DNA of 64,000 nt from the NCBI RefSeq assembly GCF_016863315.1, contig NZ_BOOQ01000023.1:124001-188000 (forward strand), read 5' to 3'. This stretch comes from Planotetraspora silvatica. GTDB taxonomy: Bacteria > Actinomycetota > Actinomycetes > Streptosporangiales > Streptosporangiaceae. A program made the translations under genes and the position numbers. Below the pieces are notes generated by a model. That model was given only the letters and a program-made list of their open reading frames with translations. It did no database searches and was not told the DNA's origin. This document shows positions 28,035 through 36,321 of the stretch, piece after piece; position 1 is the first letter of the stretch; each line of letters opens with the position of its first letter.

Positions 28035-29975
28035 GTGGTCCGTTCCGCCTCCCGCGCGCCGCGGACATGGGGAACGAGCGCCGGTTTCGGCCACTGCCCG
28101 GAGTCGCTCCGGCGGGTCGTCGACGGCTTCAGCGGCCCGTGGCACGCCCTCAACGCGGCCGGCGCGCCGCGAGAGCCGTACGACTGCGTGGTCGTCGCCG
28201 TCCGGACACTCAGCGACCTGCGCAGGGTCGTTCCGATGCACAGGCTTCTCCCCAGCGCCGGACGGGTTCGCGTCGCACTGGCCGAGGTGCCCCCATGGGC
28301 CACGGGGCCGATGCCCGCCCCCGGGCAGTCGGACGCCTGGCGGCACCTCGCCGACCTGCGGATCACTCGTACGGCCACGGGCTGGCACCTCGACGCGTCG
28401 TTCACCGAACCCGTCGCGGCCGGCGAGGTGGTCACCTCAGTGGCGCGCGGCCTTCTCGGGACGGGCCGTCACATGAGCCAGCCGGTGATCGGACTCGCGG
28501 GCGATCACGCCGACGAGTGGCGGCCCGGCGACGCCAACGCGACGCCCGCGGAGCTCACCCTCCCACCGCCGGAGCGCCGTGACGCCCCCGGCTGCGACCT
28601 GCTCCTCCGCCTCGACCGAGACCGAGACCGAGATCGAGACCGAGATCGAGACCGAGACCGAGACGAAGTGCGCGCCGGTGGTGCCCACATCGACCTCGGA
28701 TCCGGGCGTGACCACGCCGACCCCGGCCCGTTGCCGCCGGTCGACGAGGCCGTGATCAATCCCATCGGCTTCAAGCGGCACCCCACGGGGCCCCTCGCGG
28801 TGCTCGGCCCGGACTTCGCCGTCACCAGCGGCTCCGACGTGCTCGTACGGCTCGGGCCGCGTGGAGAGCTGACGGACGTCGAGGTGGCCCGCCTCAGGAA
28901 CGTCAGGGGCGTGGTGATCCCGTCCTCCGAGGGGGCAGGGCCCGCCACGATCAGGATGGCCAGCGGGTCCGCGCCCGGACTCGCCCCCGGACCCGTCGCC
29001 GAGGCCGCGGTCGGAACCGTCGCCAGGATCGTCGCCGGGCTCGCCGCCGCCGGGGTGCCGGTGATCACGCGGCCCGACGCGGCTCGCGACGCCGTCCTCG
29101 GGCCCGAACTGGCCGAGGCGGTCGCCGCGGTGGGTGAGGAGGACCTCGCGTCCGACCTCCGCCGTGAGGAGACCGCGATCCGGTTACGCGGGATCGCGCT
29201 ACGCAACCACGGCGCGGTCGCCCGATGGCGAGCCATCGCCTCATCGGCCGGTCTGCCCGTGCCGCCAGAGCCGATGGTGTCGGTCCTGCTGTGCACCCGC
29301 AGGCCGGAGATGATCCCCTTCGCGGTCCAGCAGATGGAACGCCAGCGCGGGGTGCGGTTGGAGCTCATCGTGGGGCTCCACGGGCTGCCGGCCGGCTCGG
29401 TGCCCGCCACGGACCTGCCGGTCACGGTGGTCGAGGCCTCCGGCGGCCTGCCCTTCGGGGCGCTGCTCAACCGGATGGCGGCCGCGGCCTCGGGGACGTT
29501 CCTCGCCAAGGTCGACGACGACGACTGGTATGGGCCCGACCACCTCGCCGACCTCCTGCTCGCCCGGCTCTACTCCGGTGCGGACCTGGTCGGTGCCGCC
29601 CCGGAATTCGTCTACCTGGAGCCCGTCGACGTGACGATCAGACGGCGCGTCGGCTCGGAGCGGTTCGCCCCTTTCGTGGCCGGAGGGACCATGCTGATCA
29701 CCCGGGCGATGTTCGACGCGGTCGGCGGATTCCGGCCCATCCCGCGAACCGTCGACGGGCAGTTGCTCGAAGCCGTGCAGGCCGCCGGTGGCCGGATCTA
29801 CCGCACCCACGGCTTCAACTACGTCCTGCGCCGCAGGAACGCGCGTGAGCACACCTGGCAGCCGCCCGTTCAGTCGTTCCTCACGTCCTACGAGGAGCAG
29901 TGGCGCGGCCTGGTCTTCAACTCCCTGATGGAGGATGCCCCGGCGTCCTCCCCGGCGTACGGCAGGCGGAAGTGA
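28035..29975 (+). CDS. Glycosyltransferase family 2 protein with long N-terminal region
   Basis: 646 residues from GTG 28035, chosen for the strong GGGAGGAGG site. An upstream TTG at 27903 would add 44 residues. The first 400 residues are not a recognised family and contain an Arg-Asp repeat (residues about 194-211). The C-terminal GT-A domain begins VSVLLCTRRPEMIPFAVQQM and has the metal-binding acidic run VDDDDW (493-498), so it looks catalytically intact. It also has GGTMLITRAMFDAVGGF, typical of acceptor-side loops. No membrane span. The stop overlaps the next glycosyltransferase start. Sugar donor unknown. Confidence 0.8.
   Translation: MVRSASRAPRTWGTSAGFGHCPESLRRVVDGFSGPWHALNAAGAPREPYDCVVVAVRTLSDLRRVVPMHRLLPSAGRVRVALAEVPPWATGPMPAPGQSDAWRHLADLRITRTATGWHLDASFTEPVAAGEVVTSVARGLLGTGRHMSQPVIGLAGDHADEWRPGDANATPAELTLPPPERRDAPGCDLLLRLDRDRDRDRDRDRDRDRDEVRAGGAHIDLGSGRDHADPGPLPPVDEAVINPIGFKRHPTGPLAVLGPDFAVTSGSDVLVRLGPRGELTDVEVARLRNVRGVVIPSSEGAGPATIRMASGSAPGLAPGPVAEAAVGTVARIVAGLAAAGVPVITRPDAARDAVLGPELAEAVAAVGEEDLASDLRREETAIRLRGIALRNHGAVARWRAIASSAGLPVPPEPMVSVLLCTRRPEMIPFAVQQMERQRGVRLELIVGLHGLPAGSVPATDLPVTVVEASGGLPFGALLNRMAAAASGTFLAKVDDDDWYGPDHLADLLLARLYSGADLVGAAPEFVYLEPVDVTIRRRVGSERFAPFVAGGTMLITRAMFDAVGGFRPIPRTVDGQLLEAVQAAGGRIYRTHGFNYVLRRRNAREHTWQPPVQSFLTSYEEQWRGLVFNSLMEDAPASSPAYGRRK
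28614..28664 (+). repeat. 6-base tandem repeat encoding (Asp-Arg)n
   Basis: About eight 6-base units of the GACCGA/GATCGA type encode an alternating Arg-Asp stretch in the N-terminal region of the glycosyltransferase. The unit is in frame and slippage-prone. Confidence 0.9.
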
Positions 29976-31342
29976 GTCAGCCAGCGATGAGGTACGCGCC
30001 GCGCCCCCGGATCCCGCTCAACGACTACGGCGTGCTCGGCGACCCGCCGGAGCCGGGCACGTGGACCCCCACCCTGCCGGTCAGCGTGATCGTCTCCGCG
30101 CGCGGCCACGCGCGGAGCCTGCGGCTGACGCTGGCCGGTCTCGCGGCCCAGAGCTATCCCGCTCACCTGCTGGAGGTCATCGTCGTCGACGCCGGTGACG
30201 GACCACCGGTCGTGCTTCCCGACCGCGTGCCCGAGCGCACCCGGGTGATCCGGCCGGAACCGGGAACGTCGAGGACGCCCGATGCGGGAGCCGCGGTCGC
30301 CGACGGTCATGTCGTCCACCTGCTCGACGCCGACCTGGTTCTCCCGCCGGAGCACATCGAGGCGCACATGCGCTGGCACCATCTCGCGGACCACCTCGTC
30401 GTGCTGAGCCGCCCGCGGCACGCGCCCGGCATCGAGGGGAAGCGAACGGAGAGACGGCCGGACAGGACGTCGGACCTGCGGGCGGCGGGGCCGAAGGCGT
30501 TCACCGCCATGGTGGGCGTCCCCGCCTCCGTCCCGGCGGATCTGCTGCGCGCGAGCGGCGGATGGCAGCCGTCGGGGGAGTACACGGAGCTGGGATACCG
30601 GCTCGCCCAGGCCGGGGCCGTCTTCTTGGCCGAACGGCACGCGCGGAGCGTCCGCATCGGTACCGCCGCCGAGCCGGACCGGTCGTACCTGGCCGAGCAT
30701 GTGCCGACGCTGCGCCGGCTGAGAAGGCAGCCGCGGCGGACCCACCTGGTGCCGTACGTCGAGGCCGTCGTGCCCGTGGGCGACGCGGCCGCCGAGGACG
30801 TCCGCGCCACGGTCGACGGCCTGCTCGCGAGTGACCTGCACGACATCGTGGTGATCGTGGCAGGCCCGCCGCCCGGCGACGGCGCACAGGCGATCCAAGA
30901 GGCCTACGCGGGACGGAGCCGGGTGGTTTTCGCGGGGGACGCCCCCGGTCCGGCGTCCCAGAGCGTCCCGTTCCGTTTCCACTGCCCGCCGGGGTGGGTG
31001 CCTTCGCCGCAGACCCTGGGATCGATCGTGGCGTTCGCCGACCGCAAGGCCCTCGGCGTCCTGTCACTGGCGCTCGACGAGCGGGAGGGCGTCGTCAGCG
31101 CTCGGCTGGAGCGCACGGCCGCCATGAACAGGGCCCGGCTACTCGCGCGGCCGGGGGAGGACCTGGACGACCTGGTCCATGAGACGTTCGGGACGCTCTG
31201 GGAGGCCGGTGAGACCTGGGGGATCGCCGCCGCCTCGGCCCCGCGCCCGGAGACGAGCCGGCCCGAGCAGCCGAGGGAGGCGGCACGGCGGAGCCGTAAC
31301 CCCCTGCGACGCGTGCTCGTCGGGCTTCTGACGCGCACGTGA
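29972..31342 (+). CDS. Glycosyltransferase family 2 protein
   Basis: 456 residues from GTG 29972, which overlaps the previous stop (GTGA); ATG 29987 is an alternative. The GT-A domain starts LPVSVIVSARGHARSLRLTLAGLAAQSYPAHLLEVIVVDAGDG and has the metal motif LLDADLVL, so it is plausibly active. The rest is a second globular part with another Rossmann-like start (EAVVPVGDAAAEDVRATVDGLLASDLHDIVVIVAG), giving the impression of two tandem GT-A-like halves, the second lacking a DxD. The C-terminus is basic. It is coupled to the gene before it. Confidence 0.75.
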   Translation: MSQPAMRYAPRPRIPLNDYGVLGDPPEPGTWTPTLPVSVIVSARGHARSLRLTLAGLAAQSYPAHLLEVIVVDAGDGPPVVLPDRVPERTRVIRPEPGTSRTPDAGAAVADGHVVHLLDADLVLPPEHIEAHMRWHHLADHLVVLSRPRHAPGIEGKRTERRPDRTSDLRAAGPKAFTAMVGVPASVPADLLRASGGWQPSGEYTELGYRLAQAGAVFLAERHARSVRIGTAAEPDRSYLAEHVPTLRRLRRQPRRTHLVPYVEAVVPVGDAAAEDVRATVDGLLASDLHDIVVIVAGPPPGDGAQAIQEAYAGRSRVVFAGDAPGPASQSVPFRFHCPPGWVPSPQTLGSIVAFADRKALGVLSLALDEREGVVSARLERTAAMNRARLLARPGEDLDDLVHETFGTLWEAGETWGIAAASAPRPETSRPEQPREAARRSRNPLRRVLVGLLTRT

Positions 31343-31364
31343 AGAGCTGGTAAAGCAAAACGGC

Positions 31365-31381
31365 CGTCACTATTCGTGACG
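31365..31381 (+). promoter_or_regulatory. Inverted repeat before the third glycosyltransferase-like gene
   Basis: CGTCAC, TATTC, GTGACG form a symmetric site in an AT-richer 83-base gap. A possible -10 (TAGCCT, 31383-31388) follows immediately. It may mark a separate promoter for the 31426-40982 genes. Confidence 0.35.
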
Positions 31382-31425
31382 CTAGCCTTACAGTTCGCTG
31401 TCGCATGCGACACCCGGGGGGAAGA

Positions 31426-32895
31426 ATGGCAAAGCCTGAGGTGAGCGTGATCCTGCCGATGCGGGACGCGGGCGGATGGCTGCGGGACGCTCTCGACTCC
31501 ATCGACGCCCAGAGGTTCCGTCACCGTGTCGAGGTGATCCTCGTTGAGGAGGGCTCCGGCGGAGAATCCGCCGGCGAGGTCCGAGTGCTCGGCAAGCCCA
31601 TGCGCCGTGCCGAGACGGTCGCCGCCGCCGTGGCCGGCGCACAGGGGCGTCATCTCGCCTTCCTCGACACCGGCGACGTCTATGTGCCCGGAGGGCTGGA
31701 CGGCCTGATGGAGCTGGCCGCGCGGCATGACGCCGACGTGGTGGTCGGTGACATGACCGGCACGACTCCCGGGTGCGCATGGCGCAAGGAGCTCGTGCTC
31801 GGGGAGCGGGTCATCGGCTCCGTCGCCGAGGCGCCGGACATCGTCTGCGGCGGCCCGGCCTCGAACAAGCTCTTCGCACGTGAGCTGGTGGCGACCACAC
31901 GGGCGGATCTGTCCAGCGGGGTCGCGGCTCTGCTCGCGCTCATGCTCGACGCGCGCCGCCTGGTGCTGAGCGATCAGGTCTGCTGCCGGTCGGCCCGCGA
32001 ACAGGGCGCACCTCAAGGGGAAGGCGACGGGGTCATGGCCCTCCTCGCGGAAGCCGAGGAGGTCGCCGGTCACTGCGAGGGCCGCCCGCCCGCGGTGCGG
32101 AGGGCGCTCATGCGCTGGGTGGGCGCAACGCAGCTCCGTCACGCCGAGACCGCGGCGGCCTCTCTCGACGACGCCGGGCTCGCCGACTTCGCCCACCGGA
32201 CGTCGATCATGTTCAAGGAGATCTCCCCTCCGGTGATGACCGAGATCCTCACGGAGGTCCTGGCCCGGCGCGGCGCCCGTCTGGACGACGGGCTGCGCGC
32301 GATCGGGACCTGCACGGGAGAGCCGGAGACGATCAGGCGGCCGGTGTCCCGGGGGCGGCTTCGCGTGCTCGCGGGCCGCGTCTACCTGGACCTGCCCGAT
32401 CTCGAGACGTTCGGCGACCTGCTCAGGGTCCAGCCGCTCACCGCCGTCGTCTGCAGGCTGCGCGCGGCCGGCCACGCCACCCTGCTCCGCGTGGGTGGAC
32501 AGGTCCTCGCACCCGGGTTCCTCGCGACGCAGGGAGAGGTGCGCTCCGACCTGCTGCTCGAGGTGGGCGACGCCGTCTGCCGCAGGGACGTGCAGGTCAC
32601 CCGGGCCAAGCCCGGGTTCTTCTCCTGGTCCTGCGATCTGCCCCAGCGCGCCCTGCCGTACGGCGAGGCGGGACTGCGGCTCGTCGCCCGCGACCGGTTC
32701 GGAGCCGAGACCGCGCTGCCGCTCAGCGTCATCCGGGACGACCGCGCGGTGGCCGACTTCGACGGGCGCCGCGTCAGGTTGCGCGCCACCACCGAAGGGG
32801 CGGGGCTCGTCACCACCAGGACGGGGCCGCTGCGCTGTGCCGTGGCGAGGGCGCGGGTCCTCGGGGCGGCGATGCGGGGGACCGTCCACCGCTGA
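31426..32895 (+). CDS. GT2-fold protein with altered active-site motifs
   Basis: 489 residues from ATG 31426, with GGGGGAAGA upstream. The N-terminus EVSVILPMRDAGGWLRDALDSIDAQR is clearly GT-A family 2. However, the usual nucleotide-binding DDGS is EEGS (residues 41-44), and the DxD region reads DTGD (81-84). The middle part keeps acceptor-side features (ASNKLFARELV). From about residue 300 a beta-rich domain of unknown type continues to the end. It may be a weak or inactive glycosyltransferase acting with the two large neighbours downstream. No membrane span. Confidence 0.65.
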   Translation: MAKPEVSVILPMRDAGGWLRDALDSIDAQRFRHRVEVILVEEGSGGESAGEVRVLGKPMRRAETVAAAVAGAQGRHLAFLDTGDVYVPGGLDGLMELAARHDADVVVGDMTGTTPGCAWRKELVLGERVIGSVAEAPDIVCGGPASNKLFARELVATTRADLSSGVAALLALMLDARRLVLSDQVCCRSAREQGAPQGEGDGVMALLAEAEEVAGHCEGRPPAVRRALMRWVGATQLRHAETAAASLDDAGLADFAHRTSIMFKEISPPVMTEILTEVLARRGARLDDGLRAIGTCTGEPETIRRPVSRGRLRVLAGRVYLDLPDLETFGDLLRVQPLTAVVCRLRAAGHATLLRVGGQVLAPGFLATQGEVRSDLLLEVGDAVCRRDVQVTRAKPGFFSWSCDLPQRALPYGEAGLRLVARDRFGAETALPLSVIRDDRAVADFDGRRVRLRATTEGAGLVTTRTGPLRCAVARARVLGAAMRGTVHR

Positions 32896-32946
32896 TCGAC
32901 GCGCCGGCAGACCGCCATCCGACGGACGAGTTCTAAGGATTCACCT

Positions 32947-35900
32947 GTGCCTCGTATCAGCGTCATCGTCCCGATCTACGACGTGGAGCTCTATCTTCCC
33001 GCCTGCCTGGAGTCGGTGTCGGCGCAGACCTGGGAGGACATCGAGGTCCTCATGGTCGACGACGGGTCCCCCGATTCCAGCGCGGAGATCGCGCGGGGGT
33101 TCGCGGAACGGGACGGGCGGTTCCGGCTGATCCACCAGGGCAACCTCGGGCTGGGCGCGGCGCGGGACACGGGAGTGCGCCACGCGACCGGCGACTTCCT
33201 CGCCTTCCTCGACGGCGACGACCTGCTCCCGCCGTATGCGCTCGAGTACATGCTGGCGAGCCTGCTGGAGTCCGGTTCCGATCTGGCCACGGGCAACGTC
33301 GGCAGGTACGACGGGCGACGGGTTCGGCAGTCGGCGATGCACCGGGTCGTCTTCTCCGGCCCGGCGGCCACCACGCATGTGACGCGGACCGGTGTCCTGA
33401 TGAGGGATCGGCAGGTCACCAACAAGTTGTGGCGCCGGTCGTTCTGGGACGCCCACGGGTTCAGCTTTCCTCGCGGCGTGTTGTACGAGGACATGCTCGT
33501 GGCGTTGCGGGGCCACGTGCTGGCGGGCTCCGTCGACGTGCTGCCGGCCCAGGTGTACCTGTGGCGCGAGCGCACCGCGGGGAGCCGGTCGATCACTCAG
33601 GACAAGACCCGCGTACGGCATCTCGACGACCGCTTCTCCGCTGTGCGTTCGGTGCGGGAGTTCCTCGTGGCCGAGGGCCTCGCGGCTCACCTCCCCGCCT
33701 GGGACCACGCCGTCCTCGACAGCGACCTGACGAACTTCCTCGACGTCCTCGACGAGGCGCCGGAGGACTACCGCAGGCGCTTTCTCGAGCTCGCCGGCGG
33801 CTATCTGGACGGCGTCTCGCCCGCGGTGTTCGACGGGTTGCCCGCCATCAGGCGGCTGGAATGGCATCTCGTCCGGCACAGGCGGCCGGCGGACCTGCTC
33901 GAGGTCGTCACCTGGGACCGCCGGGCGGCGTCGGGCGACAGGCTGGTGAGACGGCTCGGGCGGTCCTACCTGGCCACTCCGTTGCTGGAACGGCTGCCCG
34001 CCGCGCTCTCGCGCGTCGGCGACACCCTCCACCACCGGATCGACGAGATCGGCTGGCGGGACGGCAGGCTGATCGTGGAGGGACGGACGACGCCGCGGCA
34101 TCTGCGGCCGACCCGGCGGTTCCACCAGCAGGTCTTCGCGTCGCTCGTCCAGGAGGGGACGGGACGGCGTGTCCGCGTCGGCGCGTCGGTCAGGCGCGCG
34201 AAGGTCTCCCGGGGTGGGCACGACGACCGCGAGGACTGGGGCGGGTTCCGCCTGACCATCGATCCGAGGCGTCTCGGCACCGCCGACGAGGGACTGTGGC
34301 ACGTCGAGATGCGGCTGATCCACCGGGGCACGCTCGTGCGGGGGCCGCTGGCGGATCCGGGAGCCGGTCGGCCGGCGCAGGTGGGCGCCCGGCCTCTCGG
34401 GCGGGATCGGTATGTCGTGCCGCTGCTCACGGAGGCAGGGCTCCTGACCCTGCGGATCGAGAGTGAGCGGGCGCGGGTCGTCAGGCAGAGCCTGTGGGGC
34501 GGCCGGTTGCGCCTGGAGGGCAAGGTCGTGACGGCCCCGGGCCTCGGCCCGGAGCCGGTGCTCCGGGTGACGCGCAGGCCCGGTGGCGTGCCGCTGCTCT
34601 ACCCGATCAGGACCGACGGCCGCGTGTTCACGGCAGACGTCGACCTGCGTGACGTCCTTCCGGCGCGTGGAGCGGCGGTCACCGAGAGGGGGCTGCCGGA
34701 CCCGCCCGCCGAATGGCGGGTCGAGGTGCGATCGGCCGACGGCGTGGTGACACCGGTGACCTTCGCCGAGGACCTGCCCGAGGGGAGGCACGGCCTCGCC
34801 GGACGGGAGATCGTCGTGTTCCGCGACCCCAGCGGTGGTCTCGTGTTGCGGGACCAGCCCGCCGCCGCGTTCGTGGACCTGGCGGAGTGGCTGCCGGGCG
34901 GCGAACTGCTGATCGAGGGCGGCTTCGCCGAGCCGTACGAGACGGACGCCCTGGTGATCCGTTCGCGTGACGGCAGAGTCGAGCGGACGGCGCCGATCGA
35001 GGGGACGGGCGCCCGGTTCCGGGCGCGGCTCACGCCGGAGGCCGTCGGCTCTCCGCTGGGCCGGCTTCCGCTGCCGCGCGGCCGGTACGGCCTGGCCGTC
35101 AGGGTCCAGGGCTCGGACCGGGAGTTGCCGGTCGAGTTCAGGCCCGACTTCGCGCTGGTTCACGAGACGGCCCGTCGCACCTTCACCCTCGACGGGGGCG
35201 CGACCGGGCACGCGGTCCTCGTCGTGAGTGGCGACCTGTCGGGCGACGAGAGGGGCGTGCGGGCCCAGCGGGCGCTGCGCAAGGAGGCCTATCCGGCGCT
35301 GCGCGACAAGCCGCTGTGGCCCGCGGTCCTTTTCGACTGCGACGACGGCACGGCGTTCTCCGACAGCCCTCGCGCCATCTACCAGGAGCTCGCCCGGCGG
35401 GACACGGACCTCACCGTCCTGTGGAACGTGCACGACGGGCAGGTGGCCCTGCCGGGCGACGTGGAGGCGGTGCGCACACACGGCCGGGAGTACTACGAGG
35501 CGCTCGCCCGCTGCCGTTACGTCGTCACCAACGACCATCTGCCGCCGTGGTTCGAGCGACGGGCCGGTCAGACCGTCCTGCAGACCTGGCACGGATCCCC
35601 GCTGGAGAAGGTCGGCCACGACGAGGCCGCACGGCACGGACGGCTGTCCAGGCAGGTCGGGCAGTGGAGTCACCTGCTCTCGGCCGGACCCTGGTGGACG
35701 TCACTGCTGCGGGAGGCCTTCGGATTCCACGGGGAGATCGTGGAGGCGGGCCTGCCGCGCAACGACGTCCTGCGGGCCCCCGGCCACGAGGCGGTGGCCG
35801 CGCGTGTCCGGAGGAGGCTCGGAGTCCCGGACGGATGGCGGCTCGTGCTGTACGCCCCTGAGGGGGAGGAGACGCTCGACCTCGAACGGGTCGTGGCCGC

Positions 35901-36300
35901 GCTCCGTGACGACCGCGTGCTGCTGGCCCGGCGCGCGGACGCGGGGCGGCCGGCTCCCGCCGGCGTCCTCGACGTGTCGGCGTTTCCGGACGGGCACGAG
36001 CTCTATCTCGCCGCCGACGCGCTGGTCACGGACTGTTCCAGGGTGATGTTCGACTTCGCCGTGACGGGCCGTCCGATCCTCTTCCACGTCGACGTTCCGC
36101 GCACCGGCCTCTACCTCGACTTCCAGGCCGAGGCGCCGGGCCCGTTGCTGCGCGGCGCCGACGAGGTCGCCGAGGCGATCCGGAACCTCGGCGAGGTCGC
36201 GGAGAAATACGCGGGCCTGGGCGACGCATTCGTCGCGCGGTACTGCCCGCTGGACGACGGCCGGGCCGCCGCCCGGGTGGCCGACCGGCTGTTCGCCTGA
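32947..36300 (+). CDS. GT2-TagF fusion with degenerate TagF domain
   Basis: 1117 residues from GTG 32947, with AAGGA upstream. The N-terminal GT2 domain is canonical: RISVIVPIYDVELYLPACLE, then VDDGSPDSS (Asp38-Asp39) and the metal motif DGDD (89-92). A beta-rich middle (about 360-740) follows. The C-terminal region is homologous to CDP-glycerol glycerophosphotransferase TagF and keeps TWHGSP (His882). The later motifs are altered: YAPEGE at 969 instead of YAPTWR, ARRAD near 994-998 where TagF has RAHY with a second essential His, and TDCSR at 1028 instead of TDYSS. This half is probably inactive or has changed function. Confidence 0.8.
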   Translation: MPRISVIVPIYDVELYLPACLESVSAQTWEDIEVLMVDDGSPDSSAEIARGFAERDGRFRLIHQGNLGLGAARDTGVRHATGDFLAFLDGDDLLPPYALEYMLASLLESGSDLATGNVGRYDGRRVRQSAMHRVVFSGPAATTHVTRTGVLMRDRQVTNKLWRRSFWDAHGFSFPRGVLYEDMLVALRGHVLAGSVDVLPAQVYLWRERTAGSRSITQDKTRVRHLDDRFSAVRSVREFLVAEGLAAHLPAWDHAVLDSDLTNFLDVLDEAPEDYRRRFLELAGGYLDGVSPAVFDGLPAIRRLEWHLVRHRRPADLLEVVTWDRRAASGDRLVRRLGRSYLATPLLERLPAALSRVGDTLHHRIDEIGWRDGRLIVEGRTTPRHLRPTRRFHQQVFASLVQEGTGRRVRVGASVRRAKVSRGGHDDREDWGGFRLTIDPRRLGTADEGLWHVEMRLIHRGTLVRGPLADPGAGRPAQVGARPLGRDRYVVPLLTEAGLLTLRIESERARVVRQSLWGGRLRLEGKVVTAPGLGPEPVLRVTRRPGGVPLLYPIRTDGRVFTADVDLRDVLPARGAAVTERGLPDPPAEWRVEVRSADGVVTPVTFAEDLPEGRHGLAGREIVVFRDPSGGLVLRDQPAAAFVDLAEWLPGGELLIEGGFAEPYETDALVIRSRDGRVERTAPIEGTGARFRARLTPEAVGSPLGRLPLPRGRYGLAVRVQGSDRELPVEFRPDFALVHETARRTFTLDGGATGHAVLVVSGDLSGDERGVRAQRALRKEAYPALRDKPLWPAVLFDCDDGTAFSDSPRAIYQELARRDTDLTVLWNVHDGQVALPGDVEAVRTHGREYYEALARCRYVVTNDHLPPWFERRAGQTVLQTWHGSPLEKVGHDEAARHGRLSRQVGQWSHLLSAGPWWTSLLREAFGFHGEIVEAGLPRNDVLRAPGHEAVAARVRRRLGVPDGWRLVLYAPEGEETLDLERVVAALRDDRVLLARRADAGRPAPAGVLDVSAFPDGHELYLAADALVTDCSRVMFDFAVTGRPILFHVDVPRTGLYLDFQAEAPGPLLRGADEVAEAIRNLGEVAEKYAGLGDAFVARYCPLDDGRAAARVADRLFA

Positions 36301-36321
36301 CGAGCCGACGGGATCGAAACG

